64,000 nucleotides of DNA. Origin: Candidatus Limimorpha caballi. Its GTDB lineage: Bacteria; Bacteroidota; Bacteroidia; Bacteroidales; F082. Within the stretch, counting starts at the first letter, position 1; each line of letters begins with the position of its first letter. Location of the stretch: assembly GCA_018064605.1 (NCBI GenBank), contig JAGHUX010000007.1, positions 1 through 64,000 on the forward strand, given 5' to 3'. The notes under the pieces were generated by a model that saw only the letters and a list, made by a program, of their open reading frames with translations, did no database searches and had not been told where the DNA came from. This document shows, piece by piece, positions 7,636-14,878 of this stretch. A program made the position numbers and the translations under genes.

Positions 7636-9048
7636 ATGGCAATAAATCCCAAGAAACATGAGATGCCTTCGCAGGAACCGAAGGTCAGGGCGCACAACTT
7701 CAACGAGGTGACACTCGGTTACACCATGCAGATTGCGGTTGAAGAGGCGCAGCGGTGCCTGAACTGCAAGAACAGTCCGTGTGTGAGCGGCTGTCCGGTG
7801 AACATTTCGATACCAGAGTTCATAGCCCATATCAAGGAGAGTGATTTCGAAGGTGCATATCAGGTGATTTCCAAGTCGTCATCGCTTCCGGCGGTGTGCG
7901 GTCGTGTCTGCCCGCAGGAGTCGCAGTGCGAGAGCAAGTGCACTCTCGGCGTCAAGTTCGAGCCTGTCGGCATCGGCCGCCTCGAGCGTTTCGTCGCCGA
8001 CTGGCACAACGCCAACAGCAAGGAACAGCCTGTGATGTCGGCACAGAACGGCCATAAGGTGGCTGTCGTCGGCTCCGGCCCGTCAGGTCTGACATGCGCC
8101 GGCGACCTCGCGAAGAAAGGCTATAAGGTCTCGGTGTTCGAGGCGCTTCATACGGCAGGCGGCGTGCTGGTTTACGGCATCCCGGAGTTCCGTCTCCCCA
8201 AAGCCATCGTCGCCAAGGAGGTTGAAGGCCTCAAGACCCTCGGCGTTGACGTTGAGACAAACGTCGTCATCGGCAAGACCCTGACTATCGACGAACTCTT
8301 CGAGCAGGGCTACGAGGCGGTGTTCGTCGGCTCGGGCGCGGGACTTCCGAAGTTCATGGGCATCGAAGGCGAGGCGTTCAAGGGCGTGTATTCAGCCAAT
8401 GAGTTCCTCACGCGTTCCAACCTCATGAAGGCTTACCGCGATGTCGTTGACACCCCGATCATGAAGGGCGGCAAGGTCGTCGTCGTCGGTGGCGGCAACG
8501 TCGCCATGGACGCGGCACGTACGGCTCTCCGTCTCGGCGCGGAGGTCACGATAGTGTATCGCCGTTCGATGACAGAGCTTCCGGCACGTCGCGAGGAAGT
8601 GGAACATGCCCAGGAAGAGGGTGTGGTTTTCAAACTCCTGAACAACCCGACCAAGATCCTCGGATACAACAATCCTGAAAATCCGCGTGACCCGAAGAAC
8701 GGTTTCGTGACAGGCATCGAATGCATCCGCATGGAACTCGGCGAACCCGATGCGAAGGGCCGCCGTCGGCCTATCGAAGTGCCTGGCAGCGAGTTCACGC
8801 TCGAATGCGACACCGTCATCATGGCTCTCGGCACGTCACCGAACCCGTTGATCAAAGACACGACCAAGGGTCTTGAGGTCAACGACCACGGCGGCATCAT
8901 CGTCAACGAAGACGCCCTCACCTCACGTCATGGTGTCTATGCCGGCGGCGACGCGGTGACAGGCGCAGCGACGGTGATCCTCGCCATGGGCGCGGGCAAG
9001 AACGCCGCGCGCGCCATCGACGAATACCTGAGGAGAGAGGAAAGATAA
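7636..9048 (+). CDS. nfnB: NfnB / NADPH-dependent glutamate synthase small-subunit family
   Basis: 470-aa iron-sulfur flavoprotein. N-terminal cysteine clusters CLNCKNSPCVSGCP and CGRVCPQESQCESKC can hold two [4Fe-4S] centres. An FAD Rossmann fold begins VAVVGSGPSGLTCA (about 137) and an NADPH Rossmann fold begins VVVVGGGNVAMDAA (about 278). It is often annotated gltA/gltD. No GltB large subunit is nearby and the partner gene is nfnA, so the transhydrogenase subunit is the better call. Expected role: NADPH supply from NADH plus reduced ferredoxin, as in anaerobic fermenters. Confidence 0.88.
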   Translation: MAINPKKHEMPSQEPKVRAHNFNEVTLGYTMQIAVEEAQRCLNCKNSPCVSGCPVNISIPEFIAHIKESDFEGAYQVISKSSSLPAVCGRVCPQESQCESKCTLGVKFEPVGIGRLERFVADWHNANSKEQPVMSAQNGHKVAVVGSGPSGLTCAGDLAKKGYKVSVFEALHTAGGVLVYGIPEFRLPKAIVAKEVEGLKTLGVDVETNVVIGKTLTIDELFEQGYEAVFVGSGAGLPKFMGIEGEAFKGVYSANEFLTRSNLMKAYRDVVDTPIMKGGKVVVVGGGNVAMDAARTALRLGAEVTIVYRRSMTELPARREEVEHAQEEGVVFKLLNNPTKILGYNNPENPRDPKNGFVTGIECIRMELGEPDAKGRRRPIEVPGSEFTLECDTVIMALGTSPNPLIKDTTKGLEVNDHGGIIVNEDALTSRHGVYAGGDAVTGAATVILAMGAGKNAARAIDEYLRREER

Positions 9049-9060
9049 GAGATGAGAGAA

Positions 9061-9090
9061 TGTGGAGACGCGCCGCGGCGCGTCTCCACA
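9061..9090. repeat. Perfect 30-bp palindrome between nfnB and nadK
   Basis: Two 15-bp arms, TGTGGAGACGCGCCG and CGGCGCGTCTCCACA, meet with no loop base. It starts 12 bp after the nfnB stop. It could form a hairpin in RNA, but no T-run follows, so it is not a standard terminator. The GAGACG...CGTCTC ends match the element at 308-327, suggesting a dispersed palindromic repeat. Confidence 0.9.
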
Positions 9091-9115
9091 ACAAAATAAT
9101 ATTTGTGGTTTTGTG

Positions 9116-9994
9116 ATGAAGATAGCACTCTACGGAAAGACATTACGCGCTGAAAGCGAAGGGCTTTTGAAGGAAGTCATCGGCGTTCTGCATGGAGCCG
9201 GAGCGGAGATTTCTGTTTACGGTCCGTTCCTCGATACAATGGTGCAATGTCTTGACGGAAATGTTAAATATCATATTTTCAACGGCTACGAACAACTGAA
9301 AGGCAATGCCGACATGGTGTTCTCCCTCGGCGGCGACGGCACCGTCCTCGACTGCGTGCCTCTCGTGCGTGACAGCGGCATCCCGGTCTTCGGGATCAAC
9401 CTGGGGCGTCTCGGCTTCCTGTCAAGCGTGTCGTCGGATGAGACGTTGGATGCCGTGTCGAACATACTCGCCGGGAATTATGGGGTGGAACACCGCACTA
9501 TGGTGGAAATCATTGACAATGAAGCTCTTTTTGACGGAATCAACTACGGTCTTAACGAGGTGAGCATACAGCACCGCTCGTATGACAGTCTGATAGAGGT
9601 GCAAGTGTTTATCGGCGACCGGCTTCTCAACAAATACTGGGGTGACGGCGTCCTGCTCTCGACACCGACCGGCTCGACGGCGTATTCGTTGTCTGCCGGC
9701 GGCCCGATCGTTGCGCCTGACGTCACCAGCTTCGTGATAACACCGATAGCCGCGCACAACCTGAGCATGAGGCCTGTCATCATCTCTGACGACAGCAGGG
9801 TGAAAATCAAGGTGAACGGACGCTGCGAGAAATACGCCCTCGGCCTCGACTCACGTATCAGGCTCGTTGACAGGACTTTTGAATTTGAAATTAAAAAGGC
9901 GGATTTCTTTTTCAATATCGTGAAAATGCCTTACCGCGATTTCTTCGGAACTGTGAGGAGCAAACTCCTCTGGGGTAACGATGTCAGAAATTGA
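9116..9994 (+). CDS. nadK: NAD kinase
   Basis: 292-aa cytoplasmic enzyme that phosphorylates NAD to NADP. The signature GGDGTVLD lies near residue 73 and the NAD-binding loop STPTGSTAYSLSAGG near 180. Start ATG 9116 gives the family N-terminus MKIALYGKTL. An upstream in-frame GTG at 9062 would put the 30-bp palindrome inside the coding region and is rejected. Its position after nfnAB groups NADP synthesis with NADP reduction. The downstream transporter starts 4 bp after its stop. Confidence 0.95.
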   Translation: MKIALYGKTLRAESEGLLKEVIGVLHGAGAEISVYGPFLDTMVQCLDGNVKYHIFNGYEQLKGNADMVFSLGGDGTVLDCVPLVRDSGIPVFGINLGRLGFLSSVSSDETLDAVSNILAGNYGVEHRTMVEIIDNEALFDGINYGLNEVSIQHRSYDSLIEVQVFIGDRLLNKYWGDGVLLSTPTGSTAYSLSAGGPIVAPDVTSFVITPIAAHNLSMRPVIISDDSRVKIKVNGRCEKYALGLDSRIRLVDRTFEFEIKKADFFFNIVKMPYRDFFGTVRSKLLWGNDVRN

Positions 9995-9997
9995 ACA

Positions 9998-11266
9998 ATG
10001 ACTTTACATTCTATTTATCTTATTCTGCAACAAGTACTTATCATCACTGCGTTTGTTCTCGGCATGATGATGATAATTGAGTTTATTAACGTGAAGACCG
10101 GCGGCTTGTGGTCGAAACGGCTTCAGACCTCGCCGTGGATCCAGATAATAATCGGCGCGGTGATGGGCGTGATACCGGGCTGTCTCGGCACCTACACCAT
10201 CGTCTCGCTTTACATCCACCGCGTGGTGAACTTCCCCGCGCTGATGGCGACACTTGTCGCGACGGCAGGCGACGAATCGTTTTTCATGTTCTCGCTTTTC
10301 CCAGGTAAAGCGTTGTTAATCACGGCGATTTTGTTTGTGCTGGCAATAGTCGTGGGCGGAATCCTGCAGTCAACGATGAAAAACAAATTCGTCGGACTGA
10401 CGGAGAAATCGTTTCCGTTGCACGAAGGACACGACGTCTGCCATCACCACGGACATCATCATGAAGACGAGAAATGTGAAGTGTGCAACCACCATCATTC
10501 CGTCAAGGAGAACTTCAAAAACCTGACGTTCGTACGCGCCTTGTTGATGACGATGTGCGTGACGATTCTGGCGTTGATTCTCAGCGGCGTCATCGACGGG
10601 CAACACCAACTGAACATGCTGATGGGAGGACAGAGCGAGGAGTCGGTCGTCGAGTCGTTCGGTGTTGAACACCACGAATTGCACGAATCGCACGAAGGAT
10701 GTCACCACGAATTGCACGAATTACACGAAGAGAGTCACCACGAATCACACGAATTGCACGAATCACACGAATGTTTGGGGCATCATCATGATCATGGCGG
10801 CGAGGCTGACTGGATTCGTTATACGCTTATCGCGATGTTCTTGATAATCATGGTGATAGTTGTTGTGGCTGACGAGCATTTCCTTGAAGAGCATTTGTGG
10901 GTGCATGTCATCAAGGTGCATCTTCCTAAGATTGTCTTATGGACGCTCGGTGTCATTGCGGGGTTGACTTTGATAAATCATTTCGTTGATATTCATGGAA
11001 TTGTGACAAAGAATCCGTATGTCGTTTTGGCGGCGGCTTTGTTGATCGGAGTCATTCCGCAGTCGGGGCCGCATTTGATATTCGTGCTGCTGTTCATGCA
11101 GGGGAGCATCCCGATGAGCATTTTGCTGGCGAGTTCGATTGTTCAGGACGGACATGGCGCACTGCCGCTTCTCGCCGAGTCGCGGAAGGCGTTCTTCCTG
11201 TCGAAAGGAATAAGCATATTGCTCGGATTGGCAGTCGGCATCGCCGGCTTGATGATGGGCTTCTGA
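9998..11266 (+). CDS. Putative 10-TM heavy-metal/manganese exporter with His-rich loop
   Basis: 422-aa integral membrane protein of the ArsP_2/putative manganese transporter family (known function uncertain). Paired inner-membrane segments occur at both ends, including the repeats IIIGAVMGVIPGCLGTYTI and LLIGVIPQSGPHLIFVLLF, which look like an inverted-topology duplication. The middle carries two histidine-rich cytosolic or periplasmic stretches, about residues 142-167 and 225-268, the second made of HEL/HES tripeptides. These could bind divalent metal. That tripeptide run is encoded by a 9-bp DNA repeat (10671-10771). The gene follows nadK by 3 bp and is convergent with marC. Confidence 0.75.
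   Translation: MTLHSIYLILQQVLIITAFVLGMMMIIEFINVKTGGLWSKRLQTSPWIQIIIGAVMGVIPGCLGTYTIVSLYIHRVVNFPALMATLVATAGDESFFMFSLFPGKALLITAILFVLAIVVGGILQSTMKNKFVGLTEKSFPLHEGHDVCHHHGHHHEDEKCEVCNHHHSVKENFKNLTFVRALLMTMCVTILALILSGVIDGQHQLNMLMGGQSEESVVESFGVEHHELHESHEGCHHELHELHEESHHESHELHESHECLGHHHDHGGEADWIRYTLIAMFLIIMVIVVVADEHFLEEHLWVHVIKVHLPKIVLWTLGVIAGLTLINHFVDIHGIVTKNPYVVLAAALLIGVIPQSGPHLIFVLLFMQGSIPMSILLASSIVQDGHGALPLLAESRKAFFLSKGISILLGLAVGIAGLMMGF
10671..10771 (+). repeat. 9-bp minisatellite encoding the His/Glu-rich loop
   Basis: Imperfect tandem CACGAATTG / CACGAATCA units, each three codons long and read as His-Glu-Leu or His-Glu-Ser, interrupted by GGATGT and AGAGAGT. The same unit appears in non-coding DNA at 38647-38719. 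Confidence 0.85.
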
Positions 11267-11268
11267 AA

Positions 11269-11862
11269 TTATCTTGAAAGTCCTGAAATTACGATAGATA
11301 GGTTCGAGGCGAAGAGTTTCACCGCGATTGCCAGGAGTATCACGCCGAAGAATTTCCTGAGTATCACCACGAAGTTGCCGCCTATGAGACGTTGTATCTT
11401 GTCAACGGAACGAAGCACGAAATAATCGAATATTATATTGGCTATCAATGCGATCATGATGTTGATGTCGGCGTATTCCGCGCGAAGCGAGAGCAATGTC
11501 GTCAGGGCGCCCGGCCCGGCGATGAGAGGGAAGGCGATAGGCACGATTGACGCGCCTCCGCTCGTGGTGTCGTTCTTGATGATTTCAATTCCCAAAATCA
11601 TCTCCAACGCCAGGATGAAAATCACGAACGAACCTGCCACCGCGAACGACGGCGCATCGACGCTGAAAAGATTCAGCAACCCGTTGCCGGCATAGAAAAA
11701 CGCGACGAAGAAAATCAAGGCCACCAAAGCTGCCTGCCACGCCTTAATCGTCTGATTCTGTGATTTGATGTTGATGAAAATCGGTATCGACCCCAAGATG
11801 TCGATGATGGCGAACATCACGATGAACGCGCTGATTATCTCTTTGAAGTTTATCAAGTCCAT
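11269..11862 (-). CDS. MarC family integral membrane protein
   Basis: 197-aa protein, about six membrane helices, matching the MarC/UPF0056 family: conserved start FIVMFAIIDILGSIPIFI and central FPLIAGPGALTTLLSL. The biochemical function of the family is unknown despite the historical link with multiple antibiotic resistance. The gene ends 2 bp from the convergent transporter stop. Upstream lies an AT-rich repeat (11866-11915) shared with the divergent DUF2147 gene. Confidence 0.85.
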   Translation of the reverse strand: MDLINFKEIISAFIVMFAIIDILGSIPIFINIKSQNQTIKAWQAALVALIFFVAFFYAGNGLLNLFSVDAPSFAVAGSFVIFILALEMILGIEIIKNDTTSGGASIVPIAFPLIAGPGALTTLLSLRAEYADINIMIALIANIIFDYFVLRSVDKIQRLIGGNFVVILRKFFGVILLAIAVKLFASNLSIVISGLSR

Positions 11863-11865
11863 GAG

Positions 11866-11915
11866 GTTAGAAAGTTTGTAAAGTTTATAAAGTTAGAAAG
11901 TTTGTAAAGTTTTAA
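11866..11915. repeat. AAAGTTTATAAAGTT-type short repeat
   Basis: Alternating GTTAGAAAGTTTGTAAAGTT and AGTTTATAA units fill the divergent marC/DUF2147 gap. Similar units recur, inverted, at 41441-41500 and near 35475-35497, always in gaps. No promoter box is evident within it. Confidence 0.6.
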
Positions 11916-11916
11916 G

Positions 11917-12324
11917 ATGAAGAAGGTGTTATTTACGGCGGCGTTGCTGCTTGTCGCGTTGGTTTCCAATGCGCAGGTTGAGAAAATTTTAGGTGAATGG
12001 CGTACGGTCGATGACGTGACCGGCGAGACGAAAGGTGTTGTGCTTTTCTATCAGGATGAGACAAACGGGTTGTATTACGGCAAGTTGACACATGTCTATT
12101 ATCAGGGGCAGGAACTTTTAGACCCGCAGTATGTCGGACTTGTCATCATAAAAGACATGAAAGACGATGACGGCGTGCTGAAAGGCGGCACGTGTTTCGA
12201 GCCGGATTCAGGCAAGACGTATTACGGAAAGATAACGTACAATGCGAAAGACAACACCATCACGTTGCGCGGTTCCATTGACAGGAGGGGCTGGTTGGGC
12301 AGGTCGCAGACGTGGGTCAGGTGA
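11917..12324 (+). CDS. Exported DUF2147 domain protein
   Basis: 135-aa protein with an N-terminal signal peptide (MKKVLFTAALLLVALVSNAQ, cleavage after the Ala before Gln). A compact DUF2147 domain follows: LGEWRTVDD, a GxxYYGKL strand and a C-terminal RGSIDRRGWLGRSQTW. The family is periplasmic and predicted to be a lipocalin-like beta-barrel; its substrate is unknown. It stands alone, with a minus-strand antitoxin gene ending 19 bp downstream. Confidence 0.8.
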   Translation: MKKVLFTAALLLVALVSNAQVEKILGEWRTVDDVTGETKGVVLFYQDETNGLYYGKLTHVYYQGQELLDPQYVGLVIIKDMKDDDGVLKGGTCFEPDSGKTYYGKITYNAKDNTITLRGSIDRRGWLGRSQTWVR

Positions 12325-12343
12325 ACGGTCGAAAAACAATTAG

Positions 12344-12694
12344 TTACACCATTACAGCTTCCAATCGGATTTTCAGATTTAATGCTTCCGCAATTTGTAG
12401 AAAGGACGATAACTGCATATCGGTCTCGCCTTTCTCGATGCGGCTTATGTATGTGCGTTCTTTGCCGATGCGTTCTGCAAGATCCTGTTGGGTGAGTTGA
12501 AGTGATTTGCGTCTGTCGCGAAGAATTTCTCCGTAATACCAGGCTTGCGCTTTGGCATTGAACTCATTGCGACGCTCGCTCCCTTGCACTCCAATTTCTT
12601 TCGACAAAACATCTTCTGCTTCAACGAAACCTTTCGCCTTCGAAAAATCAAATTTTCTCAATTTTTGAATCTCTTCTTCATTCAAGTTTCTCAT
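12344..12694 (-). CDS. higA: HigA-like XRE antitoxin
   Basis: 116-aa protein with a C-terminal helix-turn-helix (LTQQDLAERIGKERTYISRIEKGE, about 75-98), the layout of antitoxins paired with HigB/Gp49-type toxins. Start ATG 12694 overlaps the stop of an upstream toxin remnant as ATGA and is preceded by AAGGAGG, a strong ribosome-binding site inside that remnant. The partner toxin is internally deleted, so this looks like an orphaned antitoxin. It may still repress its own promoter or neutralise related toxins elsewhere. Confidence 0.8.
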   Translation of the reverse strand: MRNLNEEEIQKLRKFDFSKAKGFVEAEDVLSKEIGVQGSERRNEFNAKAQAWYYGEILRDRRKSLQLTQQDLAERIGKERTYISRIEKGETDMQLSSFLQIAEALNLKIRLEAVMV

Positions 12695-12848
12695 AATAAC
12701 CTCCTTAATATGTTTGTTGCTATTTCTATCTGCTTTTTGTAATCTTTCGTGTCTTTCTTAATGCGTAATGCAATTTCTCGCGTACTCGCTCATTCGTACT
12801 CTGTTCAAATGCTTGATATTCAGTTGAATATATTAAAATTCGTTCCAT
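12691..12848 (-). pseudogene. higB: HigB-like toxin, internally deleted remnant
   Basis: From ATG 12848 the minus strand encodes MERILIYSTEYQAFEQ and continues to ...REKLHYALR, the N-terminus of Gp49/HigB-like RNA-cleaving toxins. In a shifted frame the last about 20 codons read KDTKDYKKQIEIATNIL..., the usual C-terminus, ending at TGA 12691-12693 overlapping the antitoxin ATG. Family members are about 110 aa, so roughly half, including the catalytic core, is missing, with a frame change at the junction. In the original frame translation stops after about 40 residues. Recognition rests on family memory of both ends. Confidence 0.75.
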
Positions 12849-12934
12849 AAGTGCGTTGTAGTTTCCAGATTGCAAAGGTAACGAATTAGTTTCATAAAAA
12901 GATATATTTTAAAAATTAATTTTTTTCTATTATG

Positions 12935-12995
12935 GTCCGATAAAAACTGAAAACGTCTGACCGAGACAACATAAACAGGGAGCAAAGACAAAAAA
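12935..12995. repeat. 61-bp dispersed repeat, copy A
   Basis: Starts GTCCGATAAAAACTGAA and ends GGAGCAAAGACAAAAAA. It matches copy B (14004-14064) at 53 of 61 positions without gaps. It lies just past the 3' end of the DUF6922-AbiEii pair, as copy B lies past the MNT-HEPN pair. Confidence 0.9.
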
Positions 12996-13018
12996 TAGTC
13001 AACTTGAATCAGGAAATG

Positions 13019-13645
13019 TTATTGTGCTTTATTCTGGTATTCGTTGACAGCTTTTATAATGAATTTTTTCATTGAATCCCAAGTAGTTGTTGTGAACATC
13101 TTAGGCATTGTTTGTTTCTCTGCATCTTCAAAGTAAATCAAGCTTTTCAGAGCCATAAACATTGAATGGTTTGGATATTTTGAAGCATAAAAACAAAGAA
13201 TCTCATCCAATGAATAATGTTGCAGAAGCAAATAGATGTCGATGAAATCTTTTTTGCTGCCTCGGCCTTCAATGGCATTGATTTTCAATGCCGCGATGTC
13301 TTTGGGAGATGCTAATGTGATACCATCTTCCATAACGGATCCATCAATCCAATCATAATGGTAATCAATGATATCGACCTTGATTTTGCAAATCAAAAGT
13401 TGCAATATCATTCTTGTTCGGTTCAAGATTTTATAGTCAAAATCCAAACGCGAAATCATGTCAATGACTGCATCTTGTGAAACTTGTAATTTGCCGAAAA
13501 AGTCAAGGTCGATTGATTGCCTGTGACCATATTGTAACGCCAATGATGTACCACCAACGAGCCGCAATCCTTGCATTTCAGGTTGTGACATCAAGGTTCT
13601 CAGGAGTTCCAAAGTGTCGGGATTGACTGTCTGATATGATAACAT
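13019..13645 (-). CDS. AbiEii/AbiGii-type nucleotidyltransferase toxin
   Basis: 208-aa nucleotidyltransferase-fold protein from MLSYQTVNP. An upstream ATG at 13681 only adds a lysine/arginine-rich tail and is less likely. The NTase signature is LVGGTSLALQYGHRQSIDLDFF (G-S/T, D-x-D) near residues 29-50, and KDIAALKINAIEGRGSKKDFIDIYLLL is typical of AbiEii-like toxins. Characterised relatives add nucleotides to tRNA or otherwise block growth during phage infection. The start overlaps the DUF6922 gene by 46 bp, implying translational coupling. AT-rich compared with core genes. Confidence 0.85.
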   Translation of the reverse strand: MLSYQTVNPDTLELLRTLMSQPEMQGLRLVGGTSLALQYGHRQSIDLDFFGKLQVSQDAVIDMISRLDFDYKILNRTRMILQLLICKIKVDIIDYHYDWIDGSVMEDGITLASPKDIAALKINAIEGRGSKKDFIDIYLLLQHYSLDEILCFYASKYPNHSMFMALKSLIYFEDAEKQTMPKMFTTTTWDSMKKFIIKAVNEYQNKAQ

Positions 13646-13914
13646 CTGTAGTCTTCTTTTTTTGTTCCGGTGATTGCACAAACGAACGACAGGGCTTTGG
13701 GATTCAGCGAACGTAATCTTTTACAGTCGTTAACGATGCGTTCCAAACCGTAAAAATCCCTTATTTTCCGCCAATCGTCAAGTTCGCCGTATTCCAAAAC
13801 TCTCTGAATCACTTGAGCTGAATTGCTCTCCACATCAAGCAAACTCAAATCAATATCCCAAAAAAGATATTGTGATAGCTGATTTGTAAGATTTAGAGAA
13901 TTTACGTTGTTCAT
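13600..13914 (-). CDS. DUF6922 protein, probable partner of AbiEii
   Basis: 104-aa protein from ATG 13914. The pattern YLFWDIDLSLLD...VIQRVLEYGELDDWRKIRDFYG followed by RSLNPKALSFVCAI matches DUF6922, a small Bacteroidota family that regularly precedes AbiEii-like genes. It probably serves as the antitoxin or regulator, inferred from position. A -7 box at 13934-13941 precedes it. The 3' end runs 46 bp into the AbiEii frame. Confidence 0.75.
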   Translation of the reverse strand: MNNVNSLNLTNQLSQYLFWDIDLSLLDVESNSAQVIQRVLEYGELDDWRKIRDFYGLERIVNDCKRLRSLNPKALSFVCAITGTKKEDYRCYHIRQSIPTLWNS

Positions 13915-13933
13915 TTGCAATGAATTTCAGCCG

Positions 13934-13941
13934 CAAAATTA
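13934..13941 (-). promoter_or_regulatory. -7 promoter box of DUF6922-AbiEii
   Basis: Minus strand TAATTTTG followed by C, 20 nt before ATG 13914. Confidence 0.6.
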
Positions 13942-14003
13942 CAAAATATTTTTTAGCATGACTTAGAAAGTGAAAGAAAAAATCAGTTTTGTTAATTGTT
14001 GCC

Positions 14004-14064
14004 GTCCGATAAAAACTGAAGACGTTTAACAGAGACGACAGGAACAAGGAGCAAAGACAAAAAA
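14004..14064. repeat. 61-bp dispersed repeat, copy B
   Basis: Gap-free partner of copy A (12935-12995), 8 differences in 61. It lies between the end of the HEPN gene and the promoter of the DUF6922-AbiEii pair. Confidence 0.9.
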
Positions 14065-14101
14065 CTGTAAAACTAAATCATGAGATGACAAAAACAAATC
14101 A

Positions 14102-14497
14102 TCATTTTATCATTGCTAATATTTTTTCGATAAACTCTCCGGTTAATGTTATCAGCGGAGCTATCTCTTCTTCTGTGGCATTGTAAGTGCAATTGTAGTC
14201 ACTTTGTTCTCTCATGGTCTGAAGTCGTGAATAAAGAGTGCCGTATTTCTTTTCAAGAATGCCTGTTTTGATATAATGCTGATGCAACATAATCACTGCG
14301 CCTTGATGTGTTCCAACAATATGTCCGTTGCTTATCAGCAATGCACTGACCGCATGAAATGCTGCATAATACATCCGGTTGGCGATGTTGTCCCACAGTC
14401 CTGCTTGGCGTAAGATTTCGATTTCAGCGAAAGTTTTCCTTGCTTTCTCGGTCTCCAAACCAATAACAATTTTTCTTTCTTCATCACTTAAGCTCAT
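14102..14497 (-). CDS. HEPN domain protein (MNT-HEPN toxin-antitoxin)
   Basis: 131-aa all-helical HEPN protein of the PF05168-like type: ANRMYYAAFHAVSALLISNGH (about 45-65) and a late R-E-Q-S-D-Y segment in place of the classical R-x4-6-H RNase motif. It overlaps the upstream nucleotidyltransferase gene by 4 bp (ATGA), the standard MNT-HEPN arrangement. In characterised pairs the HEPN member is an RNase toxin that the MNT partner inactivates by AMPylation. The lack of a clean RxxxxH motif leaves its nuclease activity uncertain. Confidence 0.8.
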   Translation of the reverse strand: MSLSDEERKIVIGLETEKARKTFAEIEILRQAGLWDNIANRMYYAAFHAVSALLISNGHIVGTHQGAVIMLHQHYIKTGILEKKYGTLYSRLQTMREQSDYNCTYNATEEEIAPLITLTGEFIEKILAMIK

Positions 14498-14808
14498 ACT
14501 AATGCTATTTTATCACGTTCCACATTTTTGAAAAATGGCAAAGACGACATTCTGTCCCATTCGTCTTTTGAATAGGTGTGCACACTGAAATATTGCCCTA
14601 AATCAAAGCCCAATTCTATCAACGGATATGCTATTTTTTCATAATCGTCATTTTGTTTAGGACGATTGAGTAGCAGGAGCAGATCCCAATCGGAATTTTC
14701 GTTATAATCACCACGGGCACGCGAACCATAAAGAAACAACCGAGCTTCGGGTGGAAGAATTTTTTCACCCAGTTTGCGCAACATTTTTATGATTTCGATA
14801 TAATCCAT
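14494..14808 (-). CDS. MNT-type nucleotidyltransferase (antitoxin)
   Basis: 104-aa minimal nucleotidyltransferase. Catalytic signature GSRARGDYNENSDWDLLLLL (G-S-x10-D-x-D) near residues 27-46. Start ATG 14808 (MDYIEIIKML) is set by the -7 box at 14824-14831; the longer in-frame extension would start upstream of the transcription start. It forms a two-gene operon with the HEPN gene. Relatives such as MntA transfer AMP to the HEPN toxin. Confidence 0.85.
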   Translation of the reverse strand: MDYIEIIKMLRKLGEKILPPEARLFLYGSRARGDYNENSDWDLLLLLNRPKQNDDYEKIAYPLIELGFDLGQYFSVHTYSKDEWDRMSSLPFFKNVERDKIALV

Positions 14809-14823
14809 GCAAAAACATTTTTG

Positions 14824-14831
14824 CAAAATTA
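14824..14831 (-). promoter_or_regulatory. -7 promoter box of MNT-HEPN
   Basis: Minus strand TAATTTTG followed by C, about 16 nt before ATG 14808, giving a near-leaderless transcript. Confidence 0.6.
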
Positions 14832-14878
14832 CATAAAATTCAATACAAGAGCTGCATTTCAAGAAAAATTTCAGTGAT

